The position numbers and the translations under genes were made by a program. The notes beneath the pieces are model-generated. The model made no database searches and was not told the DNA's origin. It worked only from the letters and a program-made list of their open reading frames with translations. DNA of 64,000 bases from VXOI01 sp965261945. Lineage in GTDB: Bacteria; Chloroflexota; Dehalococcoidia; Lucifugimonadales; UBA3495. Each line of letters starts with the position of its first letter. Within the stretch, counting starts at the first letter, position 1. Shown here piece after piece: positions 56,278-64,000 of this stretch. Location of the stretch: the NCBI GenBank assembly GCA_965261945.1, contig CBDHEF010000002.1, positions 434,001 through 498,000 of the forward strand, in the 5' to 3' direction.

Positions 56278-57646
56278 GGCGATAACCGGAGTGGCCTTCT
56301 TCCTGGAAAGCTGCTCCCTCTACTTGGTTATCGCCGTCGTTTCGAACCTGGCGAAGTTCGAGCCGTTACAGATGCCCTTCTGGCTGGTGTTGGCGGCTCT
56401 CGCCTGGGGGTATGCTCTGTCGTCCTGGATATTGGCCCTGCGGGTCACGCCGGTGTTGCGCGGGCTGATTGGACTGTCGTTGGGATCCCCTTCGCTGCTG
56501 GTGCTCACGGCCTGGAACGCGGGCCATGCCCTGCATCCCTTCGGCCTGCTGGCGCCGGGAGGGCTGGGCGGGGTGGGGCTGTTCGTCGGCTCCGTGATAT
56601 TTCTGCTGGTCATCTGGTGGCGGGGCGTGGACCTTTCCCGGGAAGACATGACGCTCGACACGGTGCGTTCCACCTTTCAGGTAGGCATGGCGGTGGTGCT
56701 GGCGGCGGCGCTGATAGACGCGGTTACGGATGGGACCATCGTGAGCGGCTTCCTGGTGGTGGGGTTTTTCGCCGTCGGACTGCCGGGCATGGCATTGGCC
56801 CGCTTCTCCGACGAGAGCGGTGAGGAGCGGAGGATGCCAACGCAATGGCTCTGGCCCATTGCCGCCTGCGTTGGCGGCGTGCTGGCTTTGGGGCTGCTGA
56901 TAAGCGGCCTGGGACTCGGCGGGCTGGACGATGTGACCCGGGTTTTGGTGCGCACGATTGGAGCAATCGGTTACCGGATATTGGAGCCGGCGCTGATGCT
57001 CATAGGACTGCTGGCCGGAGCGCTGGTAAGTGTCGGCAACTGGTTCTCCAGTATTCTGGGAGGGGGTGACCTGGATGGCCTGATAGAGGCCCAGCGCCGC
57101 CTCGACCAGTTTCACCAGAGCCTGCGGGAAGCCGAGAGGGATACGGGCGGCAGCGTCCTCTTCACCGTGATGAAATGGATTGCCGCCGTTCTCGGAATGG
57201 CAATTGCTACGTGGGTGGTGTACAGCCTGTTCCGCGCCCGCAGGCGCCGGGGCCAGAACACCGAGGTGGTGGAGAGCCGTGAGTCGCTTTTCAGCCTGAA
57301 GCGCGCTGGTGATGACTTGGGTGATGCCCTGGGAGGCATGTTCTCCGGGCTGTGGGGCGCGTCCCGGAGACGCTCGCGTGTTTTCCGTACGCCCAGGGAC
57401 TACTATCACGCGCTGCTGGACCTGGCCGAGCGCGCCGGACGCCCCAAGGAGGAGTGGGAAACCCCGAGGGAGCACCAGCGGGGCTTGCAGGGCGTATTGC
57501 CCGCCGACCCGGTGGCCCGCATCGTGGATGATTTTCAAGCGGCCCACTACGGGGCCGCCCCGGTTGACTCCAGCCAGCTGGAGCGCCTGGAATCCGACCG
57601 CCTTGCGCTGGAGCAGTTTCTCCGGCAACGCCCGCAGGAATCTTAA
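56255..57646 (+). CDS. DUF4129 domain membrane protein
   Basis: A 463-residue protein with eight or nine membrane helices (first ITGVAFFLESCSLYLVIAVV, second FWLVLAALAWGYALSSWILA, ... last WIAAVLGMAIATWVVYSLF) followed by a cytoplasmic C-terminal DUF4129 domain. The signature is TPRDYYHALLDLAERAGRPKEEWETPREHQRGLQGVLPADPVARIVDDFQAAHYG. It overlaps DUF58 by 23 bp and ends the MoxR operon. Transglutaminase genes often belong to this cluster but none is present here. Function is thought to concern cell-envelope protein maturation. Confidence 0.9.
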   Translation: MGPTWRARAITGVAFFLESCSLYLVIAVVSNLAKFEPLQMPFWLVLAALAWGYALSSWILALRVTPVLRGLIGLSLGSPSLLVLTAWNAGHALHPFGLLAPGGLGGVGLFVGSVIFLLVIWWRGVDLSREDMTLDTVRSTFQVGMAVVLAAALIDAVTDGTIVSGFLVVGFFAVGLPGMALARFSDESGEERRMPTQWLWPIAACVGGVLALGLLISGLGLGGLDDVTRVLVRTIGAIGYRILEPALMLIGLLAGALVSVGNWFSSILGGGDLDGLIEAQRRLDQFHQSLREAERDTGGSVLFTVMKWIAAVLGMAIATWVVYSLFRARRRRGQNTEVVESRESLFSLKRAGDDLGDALGGMFSGLWGASRRRSRVFRTPRDYYHALLDLAERAGRPKEEWETPREHQRGLQGVLPADPVARIVDDFQAAHYGAAPVDSSQLERLESDRLALEQFLRQRPQES

Positions 57647-57660
57647 CGAGCAACCGAAAA

Positions 57661-57693
57661 ATTCCCTCTCCCGCCGGAACAGGGAGAGGGAAT
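57661..57693. repeat. Dispersed ATTCCCTCTCCC / GGGAGAGGGAAT copy
   Basis: A perfect 12-bp inverted repeat ATTCCCTCTCCC and GGGAGAGGGAAT with an 8-nt loop (GCCGGAAC plus A). Placed between convergent genes where it can act as a bidirectional terminator. Confidence 0.8.
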
Positions 57694-57741
57694 TCATAAT
57701 AACCCCGGCACTGTCCTCTGGGGAGAAAGGGCCGATTGATT

Positions 57742-58647
57742 TCACTGGAAGGCGGGCAGCACCTCTTCGGCGATTGTCGCCATCAGACGGCGCAGGGCTG
57801 GCGCGTCGCCGGAGTTGAGGGCGAGTACCATGTGCTCGACCCCGGCCTCGCGGTAGGCTTCGATTCCTGCCCGCATGGCCCCGGGGTCGCCGCCGGAAAG
57901 CCGCGCCCGGCTGGCCGCGCGCTGGCTGGAGGGGCCGCCGTGCACCTCAACTTCGATGCGGGCCGACATGGTGATGGAGGCTGGGTCGCGGCCTGCCGCC
58001 ACAGCCATCTCGGTTAATTCCTGTTTGCCGATGGCAAAGTCCTCGGGCGACAGCCCCGTGGGGTGCCAGCCGTCGCCGACGCGGGCGGTGCGCCGCATGG
58101 CGCCGGGTGATGAGCCGCCAATCCACAGTGGTATGTGCGGCTGCTGCACCGGCTTGGGCGAGAATCGGAGGTCGCTGAAGTCCCAGCGACGGCTGTGGTA
58201 TTCCGGGCTGTGGTTTGTCCACAGCTCTTTCATGATGGCAATGGACTCGTTGGTCAGCGAGCCGCGCTCCCGCATGGGAATGCCGAGGGCCTCGAACTCC
58301 TCGGTCATCGCGCCGGCCCCCACCCCCAGTGTTACTCTCCCGCCCGACATCTGGTCCAGCGTGGCGGCGTACTTGGCCAGCTCCACCGGATTGTGATAGG
58401 GCAGCACCAACACCGAGGTTGCCAGGGTCACCCGGCTGGTGGTGGCCGCCATGTAGGACAGCATCGCCATCGGGTGGTAGTAGGGACGGTCCTCCAGGCG
58501 CTCGCGAATATACCCTGCGTTGAACAGATGGTCCATTACCCACAGGGAGTCATAGCCCATCTGCTCGGCCTCGGGGCCCAGCGCCAGCGCCTCTTGCGGG
58601 TCGTCCACACCCCAGTTGTTGGGAATGGTAACGCCGAATTGCGTCAT
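57742..58647 (-). CDS. Luciferase-like (LLM class) F420-type oxidoreductase
   Basis: A 301-residue member of the luciferase superfamily. It starts MTQFGVTIPNNWGVDDPQEA. Features are GPEAEQMGYDSLWVMDHLF, LATSVLVLPYHNPVELAKYAATLDQMSGGRVTLGVGAGAMTEEFEALG, PKPVQQPHIPLWIGGSSPGAMRRTARVGDGWHP (a segment frequent in the F420-dependent TIGR03619 group). The C-terminus EAGVEHMVLALNSGDAPALRRLMATIAEEVLP is also typical. It is the third paralogue of the window. Cofactor is inferred, not shown. Confidence 0.92.
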   Translation of the reverse strand: MTQFGVTIPNNWGVDDPQEALALGPEAEQMGYDSLWVMDHLFNAGYIRERLEDRPYYHPMAMLSYMAATTSRVTLATSVLVLPYHNPVELAKYAATLDQMSGGRVTLGVGAGAMTEEFEALGIPMRERGSLTNESIAIMKELWTNHSPEYHSRRWDFSDLRFSPKPVQQPHIPLWIGGSSPGAMRRTARVGDGWHPTGLSPEDFAIGKQELTEMAVAAGRDPASITMSARIEVEVHGGPSSQRAASRARLSGGDPGAMRAGIEAYREAGVEHMVLALNSGDAPALRRLMATIAEEVLPAFQ

Positions 58648-58756
58648 GGTTCCCTCGATTTTTCGGAATATGTGATGTTGGTCAGCCCCGCCATCCTGTC
58701 TATGTGGTCCGTGGAGCCGGATTCATACGGCCAACGAGGAACCCCGTAACTCCAAT

Positions 58757-58778
58757 CCTCCCCAGAGGGAGAGGGAAC
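58757..58778. repeat. Half copy of the dispersed GGGAGAGGG repeat
   Basis: CCTCCCCAGAGGGAGAGGGA, just after the ribH stop. Too short to be certain. Confidence 0.5.
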
Positions 58779-58788
58779 AGGTTGAGTC

Positions 58789-59262
58789 TCAGGCGGTTTT
58801 CAGCGCAGCGATTACCGATGCGGTCTCTACGGCGGCCAGGGCGGCATTCGTGCCGATGTTGCCCGACTTGCCCCCGGCGCGGTTCAATGCCTGCTCGATG
58901 TTCTCGGTGGTCAACACACCGAATATGGTCGGCACTCCCGTTTCTAGGCTGACCGACCCGGAACCACCCGATGCCTGCCCGGCCACCATGTCGTAGTGCG
59001 TGGTCTCGCCGCGGATGACCGCGCCGAGGCAGATGACCGCGTCGCAGCGACCGCTCTTGGCGAAGGCTTGAGCCACCACCGGCAACTCGAAGGAGCCGGG
59101 AACCCAGGCCACGGTGACGTCGGAGTCGCGCACACCGCAGCGTGTCAGCGTTTCCAACGCGCCCTCCAGCAGTTGCTTGGTTATTACTTCGTTAAAGCGG
59201 GCAACGGCGATACCGACCCGCAGGCCCTGCCCGTTCATGTCGCCCCTTAGCTCGTTGGGCAC
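58789..59262 (-). CDS. ribH: 6,7-dimethyl-8-ribityllumazine synthase
   Basis: Makes the penultimate intermediate of riboflavin. The 157-residue protein has the RibH signature: GIAVARFNEVITKQLLEGALETL, AWVPGSFELPVVAQAFAKSGRCDAVICLGAVIRGETTHYDMVAG (H of THYD is catalytic), and GVPTIFGVLTTENIEQALNRAGG. Start GTG 59262 follows AGGAGAGCTGATT; ATG 59238 with AAGGGG is possible. The other rib genes are not adjacent. It fits the window's abundance of flavin enzymes. Confidence 0.96.
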   Translation of the reverse strand: MPNELRGDMNGQGLRVGIAVARFNEVITKQLLEGALETLTRCGVRDSDVTVAWVPGSFELPVVAQAFAKSGRCDAVICLGAVIRGETTHYDMVAGQASGGSGSVSLETGVPTIFGVLTTENIEQALNRAGGKSGNIGTNAALAAVETASVIAALKTA

Positions 59263-59274
59263 AATCAGCTCTCC

Positions 59275-59389
59275 TGTTCTCCCTATCCTTTTAGGGAAAG
59301 GGCTGGGGTGGGGGAATCATTCGCATCAGCAACGCTTTCCTGTGCCGGAACGCCCTCACCCTAACCCCCTCCCGGAAGGAGAGGGGACT
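59275..59389. repeat. Two dispersed repeats upstream of ribH
   Basis: 59275-59312: CTCCCTATCCTTTTAGGGAA plus AGGGCTGGGGTGGGGG. 59351-59389: CGCCCTCACCCTAACCCCCT plus CCCGGAAGGAGAGGGGA. Both belong to the CCCTCACCC family, in opposite orientations, and sit between ribH and the glutaredoxin-type gene. Confidence 0.7.
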
Positions 59390-59415
59390 ATTAGTTTTCG
59401 CTTCCGGGGAAAACC

Positions 59416-60111
59416 TTAATCCGTCTCCCGCCCGCCGGTCTGCAACACCCTTTCCAGCAGTTCCCCTTCACTCACCATGCCGTTTACCGTGGCGAACTCG
59501 TTGATGATGGTAAGCGGCGCCTGCCGGACGCCGTAGCGCCGCGCCAGATCGGGGAACTCCTCTGCCTCGATGACGTCGGCGGTTATATGAAGGCTCTCCA
59601 CTGCCATTGCGTGGGCCAGCAGGGCCATTCCGGCGGAAACTTCGCTGCCCGGAGTGACGAACACCTGCAAATGCACTGGCCGGTTGACGCGACGCAACTG
59701 CTTGCGCGTGTTCACCGACAGGCGGGTTGTGCCCTTGGAGACTGCCTTCATGCTTTCAATTAACGCAGGCAGCTCGTAGCCCAGTGGGAGACCGTAGAAC
59801 CGCACCCTCCCGCCATGTTCCGGTCCCAGAATAATGGCCGGGATGCGGGTTATGCCTTGTTCCCGCGCCGTGTCCGACTCGGCGTAGAAGTCCACTATCT
59901 CCAGCTTCAGCTTGGGCGACAGTTCGGCCAACTCCTCCAACAGTTGCTGGACCTGCGGGCAGTAGCGGCAATCCCGCCCCGGGATGGCGATGGGCGAAGG
60001 CCGTTGCGTGAACAGACGCAAGCCGACCTCGCTCTTGAGGTGCTTGCGGAAGTCTCGTTTCAGCCGGGCCTTTTCCTGTGCCGGAATCAGAGCCTGGGCC
60101 TGCTGCGCCAT
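59416..60111 (-). CDS. Protein disulfide oxidoreductase-like (two tandem thioredoxin folds)
   Basis: A 231-residue protein with two thioredoxin-fold units as in archaeal protein disulfide oxidoreductases. The first unit has the redox motif C48-R-Y-C51 (PGRDCRYCPQVQQLLEELAEL) and cis-Pro TRIPAIIL. The second (about 120-225, LQVFVTPGSEVSAGMALLAHAM, then YGVRQAPLTIINE with cis-Pro) has lost its cysteines at the active-site position. Only the first site can be redox active. ATG 60111 follows GGAGCCTCCA. Role in thiol redox homeostasis is inferred. Confidence 0.85.
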   Translation of the reverse strand: MAQQAQALIPAQEKARLKRDFRKHLKSEVGLRLFTQRPSPIAIPGRDCRYCPQVQQLLEELAELSPKLKLEIVDFYAESDTAREQGITRIPAIILGPEHGGRVRFYGLPLGYELPALIESMKAVSKGTTRLSVNTRKQLRRVNRPVHLQVFVTPGSEVSAGMALLAHAMAVESLHITADVIEAEEFPDLARRYGVRQAPLTIINEFATVNGMVSEGELLERVLQTGGRETD

Positions 60112-60188
60112 TGGAGGCTCCTTGCCTGGGCGTCGCGGTTCCTAGTGAGATAACCAGCTTTCCGGGAGGCCCTTTCCCCTTGGGCAAA

Positions 60189-60228
60189 ACACCCTCACCC
60201 TAACCCTCTCCCGAAGGGAGAGGGAACG
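60189..60228. repeat. Dispersed CCCTCACCCTAACCCTCTCCC copy upstream of the thioredoxin-fold gene
   Basis: CACCCTCACCCTAACCCTCT plus CCCGAAGGGAGAGGGAAC, a full copy with hairpin. A degenerate second copy follows at 60250-60300. Confidence 0.8.
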
Positions 60229-60343
60229 ATGCGGGTTGGACTTCTTCACCCTTACCCTCTCACACTGGCAAAAGGTATATGGGTGGAATACGCAGAAGGA
60301 AAGGGAACTCTCGCCTAAGTGAGTTTACACGGGCGGGCGGGGG

Positions 60344-60967
60344 TTAGCTACCCTTGTCCAACATACTGCGGATGGTGAACATTCGCTGGAACAAGGTGAA
60401 GCAGGAGACTGCGGCGATGGCTATCAGCACTCCCAGCAGCACCCATGGAATCCAGCCAAGCAGCAGGCCGATGCCCAACAGCGCAACCCGCTCCGTGCGG
60501 GTCATCACGCCGGCGCGGGTGAATACTCCCAGCCCCTCGCCTCGCGCTCTCAGGTAGCTGACCCCCTGCGAGAAAATTAGGGCGAGCAGCAACGCCGTTA
60601 TGAACGTCGCGCGGTATTCGTCGCTGACATCGGCCCTCAGGGCATAGACGCTCAGGCCAACGAACAGGGCGGCCTCACCCAGCCGGTCAAATACCGAATC
60701 CAGCAGGGCGCCGAAGGGCGTTGCCTGTCCTGTGAGGCGGGCCAGGGCCCCATCCATCAAGTCGAGGATTCCCCCGGCCAGGAATACCACGCCGCCCCAC
60801 AACAGCCAGCCCGAGGCCACCAGGTAGGCGGAAACAACGCATACGGCGAATCCCAACAGCGTGATGGCATTGGGCGAAAAGCCCAATGCCTTGAACAGCC
60901 GGGCCCCCGGCTCTTCCAAATAGTTGCGTATGACGCCCCTAAGTTGTTCTCTGCCCGGCAAGGCCAT
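60344..60967 (-). CDS. CDP-alcohol phosphatidyltransferase, probable phosphatidylinositol-phosphate synthase
   Basis: A 207-residue membrane enzyme. Start ATG 60967 (MALPGREQLRGVIRNYLEEP) overlaps the glycosyltransferase stop by 29 bp; the frame to 61186 is not used. The family motif D-LM-DG-AL-AR-LTGQATPF-G-ALL-D-SVF-D is exact (residues about 73-99), giving the eight-residue Mg and CDP-DAG site. Several helices follow. With ino1 and a PimA-like enzyme in the same operon, the likely reaction is CDP-diacylglycerol plus inositol 1-phosphate to phosphatidylinositol phosphate. Phosphatidylglycerol phosphate synthesis cannot be excluded by motif alone. Confidence 0.85.
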   Translation of the reverse strand: MALPGREQLRGVIRNYLEEPGARLFKALGFSPNAITLLGFAVCVVSAYLVASGWLLWGGVVFLAGGILDLMDGALARLTGQATPFGALLDSVFDRLGEAALFVGLSVYALRADVSDEYRATFITALLLALIFSQGVSYLRARGEGLGVFTRAGVMTRTERVALLGIGLLLGWIPWVLLGVLIAIAAVSCFTLFQRMFTIRSMLDKGS

Positions 60968-62081
60968 GAGCCACCTGTATGCACGACTCGTAGTATTGCT
61001 CCACCCGTCCGGCAACCACCTCCCAGCGGTGCCTTTCCGCGGTGGCGCGTCCACGCTGCCCCATTTCCCGGCGCCTGTTCGGGTCGCGGATAAGAGTTTC
61101 CAGCGCACTGGCCAGCGACTCGACGTTCTTGTTCTGGAAGAGCAGCCCTTCCTCGCCGTGCTGTAGCACTCCCCGGAAGCCCTCAATGTCGGAAGCGACC
61201 ACCGGCTTGCCTGCGGCCATGGCTTCCAGCAGCACGATGCCGAAGCTCTCGGCCCCGGTGGCCGGCGAGCAGAATATGTCGGCGGAAGCGTAGTAGCGCG
61301 GCAGGTCGTCGTAGGGCACCCGGCCCAGAAATTCTACGTCCTGCAAGTTTCGGGAACTGAGGACGTGGTAGGAGTCCTTGTCGGGGTTGCCCGGCCCTAC
61401 CACCAGCAGCCGCAGGTTGGGCATATCCCACTTCAGCCGCCCGTAGGCTTCCAGCAGGTAGCGCAGCCCCTTCCGCTTCTCCAGCCGCCCCACGAACATG
61501 ATGTTTGTCTTGCCGTCCCGGTATTGGGGCCAGGGAACGGCCTCCTGGGAAAAGTGGTCCACGTCGATGCCGTTGGGAATGATTTCGTAGTCGCCGGGAA
61601 AAGTTCTATTGACATAACGCATGGCTGCGCCGGAGACGGCGATGCTGCCATGGAGCCGCTGTTGCCATCGCTTGATGACCGGATGGCTCATCTTGTAGAG
61701 ATGTTGGCGGTTGTGGCAGGCGTGGAAGGTCCCTACGTTCACCGTATTGGAGTATTCCAGGACGGTCAGAGGAAGAATCGGGGCCATTGGTTCATGCAGA
61801 TGGATGATGTCGTACTTTTCCCGTTCCAGAAGCGCCCGAACCCGCCGGGCCAGCCACCAGGAAAGCCACACCCTGGCGATGGAGCCGCCGCTGGGCAGAG
61901 GCACCGAGCGTCCCATGGGCACCAGCAGGTCGCGGTCCTGGCACTCTCGCGAAGGCGAGTGGGGAGCAAGCACCTGCACCTCATGTCCCAGGCGGCACAA
62001 CTCCCTGGACAACTGGGACACATGAACGGTGACGCCACCGGGCCAGGTGAAGTCGTAGGGCGACACCATGGCGATCTTCAA
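60939..62081 (-). CDS. GT4 glycosyltransferase, PimA-like
   Basis: A 380-residue GT-B glycosyltransferase. TTG 62081 (MKIAMVSPYDFTWPGGVTVH) lies 7 nt after GGGAGG and fits the family start; the frame to 62153 overlaps ino1 upstream and is not used. Features are KYDIIHLHEPMAPILPL, NGIDVDHFS, MFVGRLEKRKGLRYLLEA and the E-x7-E motif ESFGIVLLEAMAAGKPVVAS. The N-terminal YDFTWPGGVTVHV resembles PimA, phosphatidylinositol mannosyltransferase. It lies between ino1 and the CDP-alcohol enzyme. Confidence 0.9.
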   Translation of the reverse strand: MKIAMVSPYDFTWPGGVTVHVSQLSRELCRLGHEVQVLAPHSPSRECQDRDLLVPMGRSVPLPSGGSIARVWLSWWLARRVRALLEREKYDIIHLHEPMAPILPLTVLEYSNTVNVGTFHACHNRQHLYKMSHPVIKRWQQRLHGSIAVSGAAMRYVNRTFPGDYEIIPNGIDVDHFSQEAVPWPQYRDGKTNIMFVGRLEKRKGLRYLLEAYGRLKWDMPNLRLLVVGPGNPDKDSYHVLSSRNLQDVEFLGRVPYDDLPRYYASADIFCSPATGAESFGIVLLEAMAAGKPVVASDIEGFRGVLQHGEEGLLFQNKNVESLASALETLIRDPNRRREMGQRGRATAERHRWEVVAGRVEQYYESCIQVAHGLAGQRTT

Positions 62082-62124
62082 CGGCACACCTCCCGCCGGA
62101 GACTCCGCGGGGCGACCCGTCTGG

Positions 62125-63237
62125 CTACTCGTCGGCCACCTCCACCTCCACAAACACCTCTGCGCCTCCGTCTCCCGCTATGAATGCCTCGGTCATATCC
62201 CGCGCCACGTCGTCGGTGTACTGTACCGGCGGGGACTTCATGAAGTAGGCACTGGGGCCGCCGATGGCACCGGCCTGGCCCCGGTCCATGGCCAGCTTGG
62301 CGCAACGGACGGCGTCAACCACCACGCCGGCGGAGTTGGGGCTGTCCCAAACCTCCAGCTTGGCCTCCAGGCTGATGGGCGCGCCACCGAAGATGCGTCC
62401 CTCCATGCGGATGTAGCACCATTTCCGGTCCTTCAGCCAGGGTACATGGTCGCTGGGGCCGACGTGGATATTGTCCGGGTCGATTTCCTCGTCCAATTGC
62501 GAGGTCACCGAGTTGGTCTTGGAAATCTTCTTGGACGTGAGCCGCTCCCGTTCCAGCATATTCAGAAAATCGGTGTTGCCGCCGAAATTCAACTGGTAGG
62601 TGTTCTCCAGCGTAACGCCCCGGTCTTCAAACAGGCGGGTCAGCACCCGGTGGGTGATGGTGGCGCCCAACTGCGACTTGATGTCGTCGCCGATGATGGG
62701 AACGCCGTGCTGCTCGAAGCGGTTGCGCCAGTAATCCTCGCGGGCCAGGAACACCGGAATGCAGTTGACCATGGCGCAGCGGGCGTTGAGGATGTGCTCC
62801 ACGTACCACTTGGTGGCCTGTTCGCTGCCCACTGGCAGGTAGTTGATGACCACGTCCACCTCGCGTTCGCGCAGGATGCCGGTGATGTCGGAAGTGGAGT
62901 GGGGGGACTTTTTGACCAGGTGAGAAACGTAACGGCCGATGCCGTCGTGGGTCATGCCCCGGTCAACCTTGACGCCGGAGTGGGGCACATCCGCGAATTT
63001 CAGAGTGTTGTTCGGCTCAGTGAAGATGGCCTCGGAGATGTCCCTGCCGACCTTGTTCTCGTCAATATCAAAAGCGGCGACCACTTCGATGTCCTCGATG
63101 CGGTAGCCGCCGATAGTGTTGTGCATCAGGCCGGAAACCGGGTCGTTCTGCGGAATCTCCACGTACTTGTGAAGACCCTGGACCAGGGATGAGGCGCAGT
63201 TCCCCACGCCGATAATGGCTACATTGATCTTGCCCAC
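62125..63237 (-). CDS. ino1: Inositol-3-phosphate synthase
   Basis: An NAD-dependent enzyme that isomerises glucose 6-phosphate to myo-inositol 1-phosphate (3-phosphate by numbering). The 370-residue protein begins MGKINVAIIGVGNCASSLVQGL (NAD-binding loop) and has DVVINYLPVGSEQATKWYVEHIL, MVNCIPVFLA, PIIGDDIKSQLGATITHRVLTRLFEDRG (conserved Lys residues), LNFGGNTDFLNM and GPSDHVPWLKDRKW, the actinobacterial-type Ino1 signature. Start GTG 63237 is 7 nt after AAAGGAG. It opens a three-gene inositol phospholipid operon. Confidence 0.96.
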   Translation of the reverse strand: MGKINVAIIGVGNCASSLVQGLHKYVEIPQNDPVSGLMHNTIGGYRIEDIEVVAAFDIDENKVGRDISEAIFTEPNNTLKFADVPHSGVKVDRGMTHDGIGRYVSHLVKKSPHSTSDITGILREREVDVVINYLPVGSEQATKWYVEHILNARCAMVNCIPVFLAREDYWRNRFEQHGVPIIGDDIKSQLGATITHRVLTRLFEDRGVTLENTYQLNFGGNTDFLNMLERERLTSKKISKTNSVTSQLDEEIDPDNIHVGPSDHVPWLKDRKWCYIRMEGRIFGGAPISLEAKLEVWDSPNSAGVVVDAVRCAKLAMDRGQAGAIGGPSAYFMKSPPVQYTDDVARDMTEAFIAGDGGAEVFVEVEVADE

Positions 63238-63310
63238 TGGGTGGCTCCTTTGCGACGGCGATTGTCCCGGCCTTGTACAGCTTGGTCCGGGTTTACGGGC
63301 GGCGATAGGA

Positions 63311-63335
63311 TATTATCACCGCCTAAATTGGCGGT
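63311..63335 (-). promoter_or_regulatory. ino1 promoter -10 with palindromic operator-like site
   Basis: On the minus strand, TGATAATA (63311-63318) is a good -10 region. Right upstream lies the palindrome ACCGCC..GGCGGT (63318-63335, 6-bp arms, 6-bp centre). It overlaps the spacer and could be a repressor site controlling inositol lipid synthesis. Confidence 0.45.
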
Positions 63336-63449
63336 TTTATTGTAACAACCGGCTGCCCTTGCTAACAAGTTCGGGGCCTACGGGTGGTCGTCTGTTCATC
63401 AAAGCAGGCTGGTCGGGCTTGGCTGGCCCCCCTGGGACGAGGCCCTGTA

Positions 63450-64000
63450 TTACCCGAAAAACCTTACTATGGCGGTGCGGTCGTCGTACCGGAAGCGCAC
63501 TCCCAGCTTTTCGGGCACTCGGCCCTCGACCAAACGCCCGGCAATTATTTCCTCAATGCGGCCGGTGGCTTCTTCCGGGGTGGCCGAGCTGCGCACGATT
63601 TCCGCCAGCTCGTCGACTTCCATGTTGTCGGTGACTCCGTCGGTGGCCAGAACCAGCCTGCCCCCCGGCTGAATGTCCACATCCCGCCGCACCATTTGCC
63701 CCAATTCGGCAGCCGCGCCGACGGCCCGGGCCACGCCCACATGGAGGAACCCGCCGAGCCGGCCGCATAGCCGCTCGTGGGAGTCGGGCGACACCAGGAC
63801 GACGGGACTGTCGCCGGCGGCGACGACGTAGAGCCGTCCACCCCGGCAAAGGGCCGCCGACACCGTGGTCAGCAGGAAGCGGCCAGCGCCCACCCCAAAG
63901 AATTCTTCGTTAACAGCGTCAACTGTTGCGGTGATGTCGTCGATGCTGTCGGCCCCGCTCTGCGCCAGGGCTTCGCACAGCTCACGGCTGGCATCGGCGC
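63450..64000 (-). CDS. PP2C-type protein phosphatase (5' end cut by window edge)
   Basis: An incomplete PP2C-family Ser/Thr phosphatase. The visible part starts in frame at 63998 (ADASRELCEALAQSGADSIDD) and ends at 63450. Motifs are LYVVAAGDSPVVLV (the GDS metal motif), RLGGFLHVG, GRLVLATDGVTDNM (metal-binding DG) and the terminal YDDRTAIVRFFG (DD-T). The N-terminal third with the first Asp ligands lies outside. It may be a SpoIIE/PP2C-type regulator in the next operon. It is convergent to no gene and 212 bp downstream of nothing on this strand inside the window. Confidence 0.85.
   Translation of the reverse strand, partial: ADASRELCEALAQSGADSIDDITATVDAVNEEFFGVGAGRFLLTTVSAALCRGGRLYVVAAGDSPVVLVSPDSHERLCGRLGGFLHVGVARAVGAAAELGQMVRRDVDIQPGGRLVLATDGVTDNMEVDELAEIVRSSATPEEATGRIEEIIAGRLVEGRVPEKLGVRFRYDDRTAIVRFFG

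Overview
The window is a high-GC, gene-dense bacterial chromosome segment. An 11-gene complex I operon lacks nuoE, nuoF and nuoG. There are two CaiB/BaiF CoA-transferases, an acyl-CoA dehydrogenase, three luciferase-like flavin oxidoreductases and an actinobacterial-type inositol-phosphate synthase. Together these suggest a Chloroflexota organism of Dehalococcoidia/SAR202 type. That placement is inferred from gene content only, since no rRNA gene is present.

Layout. 1-8.2 kb: a catabolic block with a CoA-transferase (cut by the left edge), MmgE/PrpD and acyl-CoA dehydrogenase on the minus strand, then ferritin-like, luciferase-like, metallo-beta-lactamase-fold and GH88/105-like genes on the plus strand. 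8.2-12.9 kb: PaREP1/HEPN-like protein, a lone molybdopterin subunit of a xanthine-dehydrogenase-family enzyme, DUF1937 and NHL-repeat proteins. 12.9-22.6 kb: a defence-flavoured region. It holds an FRG-domain gene broken by an amber codon, a pentapeptide-repeat protein, an ATPase+HNH pair resembling Septu (PtuA/PtuB), and a type IIG restriction-modification gene interrupted by 19 consecutive C (coding strand), an arrangement typical of phase variation. 22.6-25.9 kb: VOC, luciferase-like, HbpS/GlcG and amidohydrolase genes. 25.9-31.4 kb: tRNA-Met, a decayed MFS gene, and an operon CoA-transferase-rdgB-moaA-rnhA-moaC-aspartyl protease. 31.6-42.5 kb: nuoABCDHIJK-(DUF2007)-LMN. 42.5-46.1 kb: a VapBC/FitAB-type module, a membrane protein, a nuclease-like gene whose 3' end is made of a transposable repeat, NAD kinase and Nudix hydrolase. 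46.6-51.4 kb: SWIM protein, alaS, ruvX and a nitrilase-family amidohydrolase. 51.8-57.6 kb: tRNA-Gln, AIM24-family protein, sugar nucleotidyltransferase, and a MoxR/DUF58/DUF4129 operon. 57.7-64 kb: luciferase-like enzyme, ribH, a glutaredoxin-type protein, an inositol-phospholipid operon (ino1, PimA-like glycosyltransferase, CDP-alcohol phosphatidyltransferase), and a PP2C-type phosphatase cut by the right edge.

Repeats are a strong theme. A short element with the core CCCTAACCCTCTCCC..GGGAGAGGG occurs more than a dozen times. It lies at three successive nuo gene junctions and even in-frame inside rdgB. Two MITEs, each flanked by TA, carry the same nested 99-bp palindrome-ended element. One supplies the C-terminus of a nuclease-like gene and the other forms the stop codon of ruvX.

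The most interesting locus is the poly-C type IIG gene at 18976-22546, next to the Septu-like pair.
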